DNA from: an uncultured Lachnospiraceae bacterium
Lineage (GTDB): Bacteria; Bacillota; Clostridia; Lachnospirales; Lachnospiraceae
Assembly: GCA_910585295.1 (NCBI GenBank)
Contig: CAJUDE010000034.1
Location: forward strand, 1-64,000
Direction of reading: 5' to 3'
DNA length: 64,000 nucleotides
Position 1 is the stretch's first letter. Each line of letters begins with the position of its first letter. This document shows, in pieces, positions 8,077 to 17,497 of the stretch. Under the pieces are notes generated by a model. The model was not told where the DNA came from. It was given only the letters and a program-made list of their open reading frames with translations, and did not search any database. The position numbers were made by a program, and so were the translations under genes.

Positions 8077-9488
8077 AACGGACACTTTACCTAAAATTTT
8101 TAATTGGGTATGTGGCGTTCGGCATCCTTGGTTTTTTGACTATTGCCACATTTACCTCCCGGCTGACTTTAAATTTTATAGAACGGGACACTGCCTCCTC
8201 CCTGTACCGGGAAGCAAACCTGCTGGCTGCAAATTATGCGGCAAACTACTACCGTGGGAACATGACCTTAGAAGATGTCACATCCCACTTTAATGCAGTA
8301 TCCACCTATCTGGACGCCACTATCCAGGTCCTTAGCAAAAACGGGCAGATTTTAATCAGTTCTGGGCAGGAAGCTTCCACCAGCATGGTAGAAAATTTCG
8401 ATATCACAGCCTTTGGGACCAGCTACTACCAGACGGGCAGCTTCTTTGGCGCCTTCGAGGAAGAGACACTATCTGTATTCTCCCCAATTACCATCAATTA
8501 CAAAGTGCGGGGTTATGTGATGGTCCATCAGCCCGTCACAGACCTGGTGGCGCTGAAAGATGGCTTTATCAATATTTCCTATATGACCCTTGCCATTATT
8601 TTCCTGTGCGCCTTTATTGTGCTTGGGCTTTTCACTTACACTGTTTTCCTCCCCATCCGGAAAATCACCCGGGCTGCCAAAGATTATTCAGAAGGGAATT
8701 TTGAAACGCAAATCAATATCCAAACCAATGACGAAATTGGGTATTTGGCCGCATCGCTGAACTATATGGCCACCGAGCTTTCCACCTTAGAAGAAGACCA
8801 ACGGAAATTTATTGCAAATGTGTCCCACGATTTCCGCTCCCCACTGACCTCTATCAAAGGGTATATTGAGGCCATTATGGATGGCACAATCCCCCATGAA
8901 ATGCAGGATAAATACCTGAATATCATCCTTTTTGAGACGGAACGCTTAAACAAGCTGACCCAAAGCATGCTGGAACTGAACAAATATGGAGCCAGAGGCT
9001 CCATGTTAGATATCAGCAGCTTTGACATTAACAACACAATTAAGCTGGTAGCCCAATCTTTTGAAGGCATCTGCCAGGAGAAGAAAATCTCCTTTGAGCT
9101 GATATTGACCGGCCAGACTTCCTTTGTCTCTGCCGATATAAGCAAAATCCAGCAAGTGCTGTACAACTTAATCGACAACGCCATCAAGTTCAGCCATCCA
9201 GATTCAACGATTACCGTTGAGACAACGGAAAAGAATGAGAAGGTATTTATTTCTGTAAAAGATACTGGTATCGGGATCCCGAAAGACTGTATAAAAAAGA
9301 TCTGGGAACGTTTCTACAAGACGGACTTATCCCGTGGAAAAGACAAGCGCGGCACCGGGCTTGGGCTTGCAATAGTGAAAGACATTATTTCTGCACATAA
9401 TGAAAATATCAATGTCATCAGCACGGAAGGGGTTGGCACAGAATTCATCTTTACGCTTCCCCTAACAGCAGAGCCGTCTATGAGCTGA
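8073..9488 (+). CDS. membrane sensor histidine kinase with HAMP domain
   Basis: 471 aa. TM1 (about 8-28) and TM2 (about 168-190) bracket an extracytoplasmic domain of about 140 residues, followed by HAMP, a HisKA dimerisation helix with the phosphorylated His252 in NVSHDFRSPLTSI, and a HATPase domain with N box NLIDNAIKFS and glycine boxes DTGIGIP and GTGLGLAI. It is the cognate kinase of the regulator at 7375 (ATGA overlap). The extracellular domain shows no recognisable ligand motif, so the signal is unknown. Confidence 0.92.
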   Translation: MKRTLYLKFLIGYVAFGILGFLTIATFTSRLTLNFIERDTASSLYREANLLAANYAANYYRGNMTLEDVTSHFNAVSTYLDATIQVLSKNGQILISSGQEASTSMVENFDITAFGTSYYQTGSFFGAFEEETLSVFSPITINYKVRGYVMVHQPVTDLVALKDGFINISYMTLAIIFLCAFIVLGLFTYTVFLPIRKITRAAKDYSEGNFETQINIQTNDEIGYLAASLNYMATELSTLEEDQRKFIANVSHDFRSPLTSIKGYIEAIMDGTIPHEMQDKYLNIILFETERLNKLTQSMLELNKYGARGSMLDISSFDINNTIKLVAQSFEGICQEKKISFELILTGQTSFVSADISKIQQVLYNLIDNAIKFSHPDSTITVETTEKNEKVFISVKDTGIGIPKDCIKKIWERFYKTDLSRGKDKRGTGLGLAIVKDIISAHNENINVISTEGVGTEFIFTLPLTAEPSMS

Positions 9489-9515
9489 TGCAAAGATACC
9501 GTTACAAATTCCATG

Positions 9516-9537
9516 CCCCGCCAGCTTTGCTGCGGGG
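9516..9537. terminator. hairpin shared by the convergent kinase gene and cysA
   Basis: CCCCGC (9516-9521) and GCGGGG (9532-9537) form a GC-rich hairpin with extra AGC/GCT pairing, 28 bases after the kinase stop and 17 bases after the convergent cysA stop. T-runs on both sides are weak, so efficiency is uncertain. Confidence 0.55.
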
Positions 9538-9553
9538 TATTCGGCTTCTATCA

Positions 9554-10291
9554 TTATGTTGCATTTTTCCATGCTTCAAAATATTTGGCGTCAATAAATT
9601 CCTCCACAAATTCTGTCTGTGGATGGAAGCATATTTCTTCCGGGGTGCCAATTTGCTCCACCCTGCCATGGTTTGTGATAATCACAGTATTTGCCACCTC
9701 CATGGCTTCTTCCTGGTCGTGGGTCACAAAGATACTGGTGATGCCAACCCGTTCAATCATATCGCGAAGCCAGGTACGAAGTTCCCTTCGGACTTTTGCG
9801 TCAATTGCCGCAAATGGCTCGTCCAACAGCAATAGCTGGGGGTTGGGCGCCAATGCCCTGGCAAACGCCACACGCTGCCGCTGCCCTCCAGACAGTTGGT
9901 GGGGATAACGTTTCCCCAGCCCTTCCATAGAAATCAGTTCAAGAAGCTCTTCCACCCGTTCCTTTATCTCTGCCTTTGGCTTTTTCTTCACCTGAAGCCC
10001 AAAAGCGATATTGTCTGCCACAGTCATATAGCGGAACAAGGCGTAATTCTGAAAGACAAACCCAATGCCCCTCTTGCTTCCAGGCAGGTCGTTGACGCGG
10101 ATGCCATTGATTAAAATATCACCGGAATCTGGCATATCCAGCCCGGCTATCATCCGTAAAATGGTGGTTTTCCCGCTCCCACTAGGCCCCAACAAGGCTG
10201 CAAGCTGCCCTTTTTCTATCCCAAAGCCCACATCATCGGATGCCTGAAACCCGTCAAAGGTCTTATTGATATGCTTCATCTCCACATACAT
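9554..10291 (-). CDS. cysA: sulfate/thiosulfate ABC transporter ATP-binding protein CysA
   Basis: 245 aa ATPase that powers sulfate import. Walker A GPSGSGKTT, Q-loop VFQNYALF, signature LSGGQRQRVAFARAL, Walker B LLLLDEPFAAID and H-loop FVTHDQEEA are all intact. It is shorter than enterobacterial CysA (about 360 aa) because it lacks most of the C-terminal regulatory TOBE region. The start at MYVEMKH is chosen for the GGAGG about 9 bases upstream; a longer frame would overlap cysW. It is the last gene of the sulfate operon, after sbp, cysT and cysW, in the order expected for the SulT family. Confidence 0.92.
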   Translation of the reverse strand: MYVEMKHINKTFDGFQASDDVGFGIEKGQLAALLGPSGSGKTTILRMIAGLDMPDSGDILINGIRVNDLPGSKRGIGFVFQNYALFRYMTVADNIAFGLQVKKKPKAEIKERVEELLELISMEGLGKRYPHQLSGGQRQRVAFARALAPNPQLLLLDEPFAAIDAKVRRELRTWLRDMIERVGITSIFVTHDQEEAMEVANTVIITNHGRVEQIGTPEEICFHPQTEFVEEFIDAKYFEAWKNAT

Positions 10292-10307
10292 TTTTCTGTC
10301 CTCCCGG

Positions 10308-11195
10308 TTATTTTTTCTTCCATTCCACAAGGTTCCTCACAATCAATATCACCACCGCCAAAAGGACAAGGATGGATGACACTGCAAAAGCCGCCGTTGT
10401 ATTAAATTCATTATATAGAATTTCCACATGGAGCGGCAGGGTATTTGTCTTGCCCCGCAAATGCCCGGAAATAACAGACACCGCCCCAAATTCGCCCATA
10501 GCGCGGGCAGTGCATAAAACCACCCCGTACAGTAAGGTCCATCTGATATGGGGAAAAGTAATCCGCCGGAAAATAGTGAACGCGCCAGCCCCCATCAAAG
10601 CTGCCGCTTCCTCCTCATCCTTTCCCTGGGCGTTCAGCACAGGGAACAGCTCCCGAAACACAAATGGAAATGTAACGAATATTGTGGCAAGGACCACGCC
10701 TGGCACTGCAAATACGATTTTAATGTCATATTGGTACAAAAAATCCCCCATCCATCCAATATTCCCAAACGTCAGGATAAACACAAGCCCTGCAATTACT
10801 GGGGAAATGGAAAATGGTATATCAATCAGGGTAGCAAGGACCTGCCTCCCAGGGAAATAAAATTTAGACAAAAGGACAGCCGCAAATACGCCGAACACCG
10901 TATTGACAGCCACTGCAGCCACAGTGGCAAATAACGTAAGCTGCAATGCATGGACGGTATATTCGTCAAATACAGCCTCCGTATATGCGTCCCATCCATC
11001 CCTAAGCGCATTTGTAACCACAACAACTAGCGGAAGGACAAGCATTATAAATAGAAATAACACGCTGACGCCAATCAGGAAGTATTTCACGCCCCGGTTT
11101 GAACGCCCCTTAGGCGGCTCCATTACCTTCTGTATGGAATTAATGCCGTCCCCCACCACATCCTGGCTATACCCTCTCTGCTTTTTCTTAGACAT
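10308..11195 (-). CDS. cysW: sulfate ABC transporter permease CysW
   Basis: 295 aa membrane protein with about six transmembrane helices and the EAA loop DEEEAAALMGAGAFTIFRR that docks on the ATPase. It forms the membrane channel with CysT. A GGAG site lies ahead of the ATG; the gene ends 16 bases before cysA and starts 38 bases after cysT. Confidence 0.92.
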   Translation of the reverse strand: MSKKKQRGYSQDVVGDGINSIQKVMEPPKGRSNRGVKYFLIGVSVLFLFIMLVLPLVVVVTNALRDGWDAYTEAVFDEYTVHALQLTLFATVAAVAVNTVFGVFAAVLLSKFYFPGRQVLATLIDIPFSISPVIAGLVFILTFGNIGWMGDFLYQYDIKIVFAVPGVVLATIFVTFPFVFRELFPVLNAQGKDEEEAAALMGAGAFTIFRRITFPHIRWTLLYGVVLCTARAMGEFGAVSVISGHLRGKTNTLPLHVEILYNEFNTTAAFAVSSILVLLAVVILIVRNLVEWKKK

Positions 11196-11233
11196 CTTGT
11201 TTCTCCTAACCTTATTCTGCCCGGTACGCTATA

Positions 11234-12085
11234 TCAGGCTTTGGTAAACCTCTGCATATAAATCTGCAAAGAATTAATCACAAACATCAATACAAACGAC
11301 AACAGCAACAGCACCAATGCAATTGCCGTGGCGTCTGAATATTTATACTGTTCCAGCTTCGACATAATCAGCAGCGGGGCAATCTGTGTCTTATAAGGGA
11401 TATTGCCTGCAATAAAAACAACACTCCCATATTCTCCAATGCCCCGGGCAAATGCGAGGCCAAACCCCGCCAGCAGAGATGGCAGCAATTCCGGCAGAAT
11501 TACACGGAAAAATGTGTAAGCCCCTCCGGCGCCAAGCATCATCGCCGCTTCCTCATACTGCCTGTCCAGCTTTTCCAACACAGGCTGCACCGCCCTTACC
11601 ACAAATGGGATCCCTACAAATATCATCGCAATTGTGATTCCGATACGGGTATAAGCAATTTTTATCCCCACCTTCCCAAACAAAGACCCAATCCATCCCT
11701 GGTCTGAATACAGGAACGTAAGGGATATGCCTGCAACCGCAGTGGGAAGGGCAAAAGGCAGCTCAATCATCCCATCCAAAATCCGTTTGCCTGGAAAGTC
11801 ATAACGCACCAAAACCCAAGCAATGACCATGCCGAAAATCCCATTGACCACTGCGGCAAAAAACGCGCAGGAAAGGCTGACAGCATACCCTGACAAAATC
11901 TGGCGTGATGTGACTACTTCCACAAATTCCCGAAAATCCAACTTACTGGCGCTAATAATGATCGAAGCCAGAGGGATCAATACAAGGCAGGACAGCATGG
12001 CCAGCGTTACGCCCATCGTAATCCCAAAGCCTGGGATTACGCGAACCCCTTTTTTATTTTTAACTTTTACAATTTGCTGCTCCAT
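11234..12085 (-). CDS. cysT: sulfate ABC transporter permease CysT (CysU)
   Basis: 283 aa with about six transmembrane helices and EAA loop YEEAAMMLGAGGAYTFFRV. It shares the family phrase ELPFALPTAVAGI with sulfate permeases. It is the partner of CysW and is preceded by sbp at 39 bases. Confidence 0.92.
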   Translation of the reverse strand: MEQQIVKVKNKKGVRVIPGFGITMGVTLAMLSCLVLIPLASIIISASKLDFREFVEVVTSRQILSGYAVSLSCAFFAAVVNGIFGMVIAWVLVRYDFPGKRILDGMIELPFALPTAVAGISLTFLYSDQGWIGSLFGKVGIKIAYTRIGITIAMIFVGIPFVVRAVQPVLEKLDRQYEEAAMMLGAGGAYTFFRVILPELLPSLLAGFGLAFARGIGEYGSVVFIAGNIPYKTQIAPLLIMSKLEQYKYSDATAIALVLLLLSFVLMFVINSLQIYMQRFTKA

Positions 12086-12124
12086 TCAACCACCCATCCT
12101 TTTTAATACTGACAGCCCCACTAA

Positions 12125-13138
12125 TTATTCTGCATATATTTCATCAAAAATTGCGCCGTCTTCAAAGTAAGTTTCATATGCTTCGTCCCATCCGCCAAAA
12201 TCGTCTATGGTAACTAAATTCATATCCAGGTCGAACTGGCTGGAAAATTCCTGCAAGACCCCTTCGTCTGATGGGCGGTAATAATGTTCTCCTGCAAGCC
12301 TCTGGGCTTCCTCACTGTACAAATATTCCAGGTATGCCGCTGCAGCTTCCTCGGTCCCATGCTTTTTGGCATTTTTATCTACCACTGCAACAGAAGGCTG
12401 GGCAAGGATGCTGACGCTGGGCGTGACCATCTCATATTCCCCTGGGTATTCCTGCATGGACAAATAAGCCTCATTTTCCCATGCAATCAGCACGTCGCCC
12501 TGTTTATTCTCCACAAAAGTATTTGTAGACCCCCTGGCGCCAGAATCTAATACCAGCACATTCTGAAACAGCTTTTTCATAAATTCTTTGGTGGCCGCTT
12601 CATCATTTCCATTCTGCTGCTGTTCATAAGCCCATGCGGCCAAAAAATTCCAGCATGCGCCGCCGGATGTTTTGGGGTTGGGGGTAATGACTTCCACCCC
12701 GTCCTTCACCAAATCATCCCAATCCTCTATCCCTTTTTCATTCCCTTTCCTTACCAGAAACACAATGGTAGAGGTATACGGGGCACTGCTGCCTTCAAAT
12801 TCGTCAATCCAACCGCCCTCAATCAGCCCTGACCGTTCTATGGCGGTAATATCATGGGCAAGGGCTAATGTTACCACATCCCCTTCATTCCCTTCAATGA
12901 CTGAACGCGCTTGTGAACCAGAGCCTCCATGGGATTGGGTGATTTTCAGTTCTTCGCCGCCCTTCCCTTTCCAGTATTCCTCAAACATCTCATTATATTC
13001 TGCATAAAACTCCCTGGTAGGGTCATAGGAGACGTTCAGCAATTCCAGGGCGCCATCCCCTGAACCAGAGCCTTTTCCACAGCCTGCCAGCATTATTGCT
13101 GCCATAACCCCTATGCCTAACAATATTTTTTTCCTCAT
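12125..13138 (-). CDS. sbp: sulfate-binding lipoprotein Sbp
   Basis: 337 aa extracellular solute receptor of the sulfate importer. The N-terminus has a lipoprotein signal ending in the lipobox LAGC (cysteine near residue 20), then a Ser/Gly linker. SHGGSGSQARSVI, NPKTSGGACW, and the pair SGARGSTNTF with DVLIAWENEA are typical of sulfate/thiosulfate-binding proteins. The ATG at 13138 is chosen for GGAGG 5 bases upstream; it overlaps the sulfotransferase stop as ATGA, which couples their translation. It should be anchored to the membrane by Lgt, whose gene is at 41087. Confidence 0.92.
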   Translation of the reverse strand: MRKKILLGIGVMAAIMLAGCGKGSGSGDGALELLNVSYDPTREFYAEYNEMFEEYWKGKGGEELKITQSHGGSGSQARSVIEGNEGDVVTLALAHDITAIERSGLIEGGWIDEFEGSSAPYTSTIVFLVRKGNEKGIEDWDDLVKDGVEVITPNPKTSGGACWNFLAAWAYEQQQNGNDEAATKEFMKKLFQNVLVLDSGARGSTNTFVENKQGDVLIAWENEAYLSMQEYPGEYEMVTPSVSILAQPSVAVVDKNAKKHGTEEAAAAYLEYLYSEEAQRLAGEHYYRPSDEGVLQEFSSQFDLDMNLVTIDDFGGWDEAYETYFEDGAIFDEIYAE

Positions 13139-14322
13139 TTGTTCCTCCATAAGGCCGAAATTCTTCCCTTTACACGATGCGCTACAGCACGGAACGGATG
13201 CCTTAGCTTTTTAAAGAGCTGTTTATGCCTACTGGTATCCCTTTTCAAACGGTCAATATCTGCCTTCACTAGCTTGAGCTCCGCCTTTAATTTATGGTTC
13301 TCTTCCAGTAAATAAATAAAGCCCTTGCCAATAAACCGTAGGATATCCTCCTGCATATAGGGGTTTTCCTGTTTCCATACGGGCTTCTTTATCTCCCCTA
13401 TATGGAAAAGCTCACCCTCACCCTTAAGGTAGTCCTGCACAATACGCCTGTTGCCTTCCTCATACCGTTCCATAAATTCCTGGATCTCCTCTTTGGAAAG
13501 CATTGCAAAAGAATGCATTTTCTCAGAAACCTGGGAACAGTCTGTAAGCACTTGCAGGATAAACTTATTCTGCACTGGATTCATCTGCAATGAATTCAAG
13601 ATCCGTTTGATCTCATGGTTATTGCCTTCCAAACTATAATTGCGTATATCCTTAGCTACCGTAAAGCCATCTTCTAATTTCAGACCAACCGTCTGCAAAA
13701 AATCTGTGTAAATAGAACCGCCTTCAAAATATTCTTTCCCAAACCTCCGTACCAAAACATTATCTCTGCCAAGAATTATAGAAATTTTTTCCAGCTTCTT
13801 ATAATAATCCAATTGCATCGCTGGGGGGACATTCTCCATATAAACCTTCAAGCCCTCCCTTGCCACATCCCGGGTCCCCATTTTTACAAGCTGGTTCCAC
13901 CATGAAACGCAAAAGGTATCCTGCCGCCTAAGGTATACAATCACCTTAACCTGGAAACCACCCGCTTCACTCTCCTTCTTTAATTCTTCCCACAAGCTTT
14001 TCCGCTTGGAAAAAGTGGAACGCCATATAATCTCATCCGACAAGATAACATTATCATAATTCTCAAACAGGCTGTTAACTGTATCCAGCCCTTCCCGGAA
14101 CTCTTTTTGTTCCTTCTCTTCTATCCCCTCTAAACCAAAATCATGGGCAACGCCCACAAGGAAATGCCCATTGCGTGTTTGTGGCGCGTCTGGGTACTCA
14201 AAAGGGAATACAGGGTAACAATACCCCTTTTGGTTTAAAGCTTCCTGATTATCCAAGCAAAATTCCTGGATTGCCGTAGTTGCCGTCTTTGGTGTCCCAA
14301 TATGAATATATAATACCTTCAT
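13135..14322 (-). CDS. PAPS-dependent sulfotransferase-like protein, acceptor unknown
   Basis: 395 aa. The N-terminal strand-loop HIGTPKTATTAIQ (residues 7-19) matches the 5'-phosphosulfate-binding loop of sulfotransferases, with Lys12 as the likely catalytic or PAPS-binding lysine. VKVIVYLRRQDTFCVSWWNQ further on resembles the 3'-phosphate-binding segment, with Arg and Ser ligands. There is no signal peptide, so it should act in the cytosol. The C-terminus is very basic and helical and could contact membrane or glycan. It lies between the PAPS-making genes and the sulfate importer: GGAGG precedes its ATG, it starts about 90 bases after cysNC, and its stop overlaps sbp. The acceptor could be a surface polysaccharide, lipid or small molecule; the sequence does not tell. 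Confidence 0.8.
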   Translation of the reverse strand: MKVLYIHIGTPKTATTAIQEFCLDNQEALNQKGYCYPVFPFEYPDAPQTRNGHFLVGVAHDFGLEGIEEKEQKEFREGLDTVNSLFENYDNVILSDEIIWRSTFSKRKSLWEELKKESEAGGFQVKVIVYLRRQDTFCVSWWNQLVKMGTRDVAREGLKVYMENVPPAMQLDYYKKLEKISIILGRDNVLVRRFGKEYFEGGSIYTDFLQTVGLKLEDGFTVAKDIRNYSLEGNNHEIKRILNSLQMNPVQNKFILQVLTDCSQVSEKMHSFAMLSKEEIQEFMERYEEGNRRIVQDYLKGEGELFHIGEIKKPVWKQENPYMQEDILRFIGKGFIYLLEENHKLKAELKLVKADIDRLKRDTSRHKQLFKKLRHPFRAVAHRVKGRISALWRNK

Positions 14323-14412
14323 TGCTTTCCTCCTGCAGTACATTTTTAACTGTCCAGAACCTTTCCTGGCAGATATGCCTTCTGCCTGAAAAGCCCTGGA
14401 CAGCCAACGTGT

Positions 14413-16239
14413 TTAAAAATATTTTTTTAACCCATCCAAAATAATCTCCACGCATTCCTCTATGGTGTTTTGGCTGGTATCCACTACAATATCTGGATGC
14501 TCTGGTACTTCATATTTACTGGAAATCCCTGTAAAGTTAGCAATTTTGCCCATCCTTGCCTTTTGGTACAGCCCCTTCACGTCCCGTTTCTCACATTCCT
14601 CCAACGGCGTGCTTACGTAAACTTCCACAAAGCTGTCCCCAACAATCTCTTTGGCATTCCTCCGATCTATTTTAAACGGTGAGATAAAGGATGTCAATAC
14701 AATTAACCCCGCGTCATTCATTAACTTGCTTACTTCCGCAATCCTTCGTATATTTTCAATCCTGTCGTTTTCTGCAAAGCCAAGGTTTTTATTTAGCCCC
14801 ATGCGTACATTATCCCCATCCAGCAGCATCGTAAGCTTACCCATTGCAAACAGGCGTTTCTCCAGTTCATTGGCCAATGTGGACTTCCCTGCGCCAGATA
14901 GGCCTGTCATCCAAATCGTAAGGGCTTTCTGTTCCAGCCGCCCTTCCCTCATTTCCCGGGTAATGTCCATATCCTGCCACGTAAGGTTCCCGCCCCTAGT
15001 CAACGGGTACATCACCACGCCGCAGGCAGAGGTCATATTTGTTATCCTGTCAATTAAAATCAAGGAACCCAACTCATTGTTGTTCTCAAAACGGTCAAAC
15101 ACAATATTGCTTCCCACAGACACTTCACAGAAAGCGATTTCATTTTTATAGATAGCGTCTGCATATACTTCCGCCCCGGTATTGACGTCAATTTTATATT
15201 TAATGCTCATAACCGTTGCAGATATCATCTGGGTTCCAATTTTCAGCCAGAAATTCCTCCCTGAAACCAGGCTGTTGTCATCCATCCACAAAATAGAGAC
15301 TACCAGCATATTCCCAACGTTTAGGTCATAATCTTTTTCTAAGACACATCCTCTGGAAATATCAATCTCTGTGTCAAGCTGGATTGTCACTGCCTGTCCC
15401 CTGCCGCTTTGCTCAACCTGCGTGTCTCCCTGGAAAATCTGCGTTACCTTCGCGCTTTCCTTGCTTGGCATAACGGTCACAATATCGCCCACTGAGACCT
15501 GCCCAGAGGAAATCTGCCCCTGGAACCCGCGGAAATTATGGTTCGGGCGGCATACCCTCTGGACTGGCATGGAAAACCCTTTCTGCCGGCTGCCTTCGTC
15601 TACATCCACATTTTCCAAATATGCCAACAGTATCTCGCCAGAATACCAGGGCATCATTTTCGATTCCTGGGTAATATTGTCGCCTTCTGTGGCAGATACC
15701 GGGATAATTTTCAACGTCCCATATTCAAATTCCGCCATTAACACCTTAATCTCTTTTTCAATCTTTTTAAACCTAATCTGGTCATAGTGGACCAAATCCA
15801 TCTTATTGATGGCGAACACAAAATGGCGGATGCCCATTAAGGAGCAAATCCTTGCATGGCGCCTGGTCTGTATCAGCACGCCCTGGCTGGCATCTACTAA
15901 AATCACTGCCAGGGAAGCAAAAGACGCACCCACCGCCATGTTCCTGGTATATTCTTCATGCCCTGGCGTGTCAGCCACAATAAAGCTCCTATTCTCTGTG
16001 CTGAAATAGCGGTATGCCACATCAATTGTAATCCCTTGCTCCCGCTCTGCCATCAACCCATCCAACAGCAGGGAATAGTCAATCTTGCCATCCCTGGACC
16101 CAACCTTAGAATCCAGTTCCAGCGCCCGCTTCTGGTCTGCAAATATCAATTTTGCATCATATAGCATATGCCCAATCAGCGTAGACTTCCCATCATCCAC
16201 GCTTCCACATGTAATAAATTTCAATAACTTATTTTTCAT
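14413..16239 (-). CDS. cysNC: bifunctional sulfate adenylyltransferase GTPase subunit / APS kinase CysNC
   Basis: 608 aa fusion. The N-terminal 420 residues are an EF-Tu-like GTPase (P-loop GSVDDGKST 12-20, DTPGHEEYTRNM, NKMD) that drives ATP sulfurylase; the C-terminal 165 are APS kinase (P-loop GLSGAGKST 446-454, LLDGDNVRMGLN, and SPF with the conserved serine). The product of the pair is PAPS, the sulfate donor. The NodQ-type fusion is usual where PAPS is wanted as donor or for assimilation. The start codon overlaps the cysD stop by one base (TAATG). Confidence 0.95.
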   Translation of the reverse strand: MKNKLLKFITCGSVDDGKSTLIGHMLYDAKLIFADQKRALELDSKVGSRDGKIDYSLLLDGLMAEREQGITIDVAYRYFSTENRSFIVADTPGHEEYTRNMAVGASFASLAVILVDASQGVLIQTRRHARICSLMGIRHFVFAINKMDLVHYDQIRFKKIEKEIKVLMAEFEYGTLKIIPVSATEGDNITQESKMMPWYSGEILLAYLENVDVDEGSRQKGFSMPVQRVCRPNHNFRGFQGQISSGQVSVGDIVTVMPSKESAKVTQIFQGDTQVEQSGRGQAVTIQLDTEIDISRGCVLEKDYDLNVGNMLVVSILWMDDNSLVSGRNFWLKIGTQMISATVMSIKYKIDVNTGAEVYADAIYKNEIAFCEVSVGSNIVFDRFENNNELGSLILIDRITNMTSACGVVMYPLTRGGNLTWQDMDITREMREGRLEQKALTIWMTGLSGAGKSTLANELEKRLFAMGKLTMLLDGDNVRMGLNKNLGFAENDRIENIRRIAEVSKLMNDAGLIVLTSFISPFKIDRRNAKEIVGDSFVEVYVSTPLEECEKRDVKGLYQKARMGKIANFTGISSKYEVPEHPDIVVDTSQNTIEECVEIILDGLKKYF

Positions 16240-17132
16240 TAAAAGTATCCCTCTCGTTTCCTTTTTTCCATACTTGCCGCCCCGCCGTCAGAATCAATGA
16301 TACGGCTTGTCCGCTCTGATTCTACTGACGATAATGTCTCTTCTATAATTTGGCTTAATGTGGAAGCTTCTGATTCCATTGCCCCTGTCAGGGGATAGCA
16401 CCCAAGTGTCCGAAAGCGCACCATCTTAGTCTCTATTTTCTCGCCTTCTTTTAACTTCATCCTCTCATCATCCACCATGATTAACTGCCCATCCCTGGCT
16501 ACAACTGGACGTGGCGCGGCAAAATATAACGATACAATCGGGATATTCTCCCTTTTAATATACTGCCAGATATCCTTCTCTGTCCAATTCGACAATGGGA
16601 ACACCCGGATACTCTCCCCTTGCTTAATCTTTGTATTGAACAGCTTCCACATTTCTGGCCTTTGATTCTTAGGGTCCCATGCATGGCTCTCATTGCGGAA
16701 GGAAAATATCCGCTCTTTTGCCCTGGATTTTTCCTCATCCCTGCGCCCGCCCCCAAAAGCCGCTGTAAACCCATACTTATCCAATGCCTGCTTCAACGCC
16801 TGCATCTTCATAATATCCGTATAAGACGACCCATGTTCAAATGGGTTAATCCCCTGGCTGACCCCTTCTTCATTAATATATTCCAGCATTTCTATGCCCA
16901 GCTCTTTCGCCGTTGCATCTCGAAATTCAATCATTTCCCTAAATTTCCAGGTTGTATTTACATGCAAGAATGGGAAAGGCGGCTTTTCTGGATAAAACGC
17001 CTTCATTGCAAGGCGCAGCATAACGGAAGAATCCTTCCCTATAGAGTACAGCATCACCGGCCGCTCACATTCCGCCGCCACTTCTCGCATAATATAAATT
17101 GCTTCTGCTTCCAATTCATCTAAATGGTCCAT
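16239..17132 (-). CDS. cysD: sulfate adenylyltransferase subunit 2 CysD
   Basis: 297 aa. An ATP pyrophosphatase-type (PP-loop) domain with YSIGKDSSVML at about residues 29-39 binds ATP and makes adenylyl sulfate together with CysN. AFGGGRRDEEKSRAKERIFS and the C-terminal REGYF are family hallmarks. The ATG at 17132 is preferred over one 6 codons earlier, because AGGAGG lies 5 bases upstream of it. First gene of the sulfate/sulfation operon; about 400 bases of AT-rich DNA precede it and I could not fix its promoter. Confidence 0.95.
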   Translation of the reverse strand: MDHLDELEAEAIYIMREVAAECERPVMLYSIGKDSSVMLRLAMKAFYPEKPPFPFLHVNTTWKFREMIEFRDATAKELGIEMLEYINEEGVSQGINPFEHGSSYTDIMKMQALKQALDKYGFTAAFGGGRRDEEKSRAKERIFSFRNESHAWDPKNQRPEMWKLFNTKIKQGESIRVFPLSNWTEKDIWQYIKRENIPIVSLYFAAPRPVVARDGQLIMVDDERMKLKEGEKIETKMVRFRTLGCYPLTGAMESEASTLSQIIEETLSSVESERTSRIIDSDGGAASMEKRKREGYF

Positions 17133-17400
17133 CTTCTCCTCCTGAAACATTTTTTATAAATCTATGAATACTAACACATATTTCCACACATTACTATATT
17201 TATTGTAAATAATAATTGTGATAGAAATTTGAGATTGGCAAAACCATAAAATATAAACATAGGATACCCAGAACAAACCATTCTATCTGCCCTGGAATTT
17301 TCTTCTTTGCCAAAACCATAACAAGGGCTTTTTTCCGCCGCAGTACGATAATTGCTTTTTATCTTATAAGAAAGATGCTTTCACGTTTTCATGCAACACA

Positions 17401-17497
17401 GTCTTCCCTATAAGATAAAAAACAGGAAGCTGCGCCCGTAGAAACGAGGATTTGTTACCACAGGTTGTCTTCCCTATAAGATAAAAAACAGGAAGCT
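17401..17497. repeat. two exact 31-base direct repeats
   Basis: Identical 31-base copies at 17401-17431 and 17467-17497, 66 bases apart. Each begins GTCTTCCCTATAAG and ends CAGGAAGCT. A degenerate inverted relative of the central part (TTTTATCTTATAAG) lies near 17357-17370. The copy at 17467 includes the 3' arm and T-run of the terminator of the upstream gene; the other copy looks like a tandem duplication of that segment. Confidence 0.75.
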
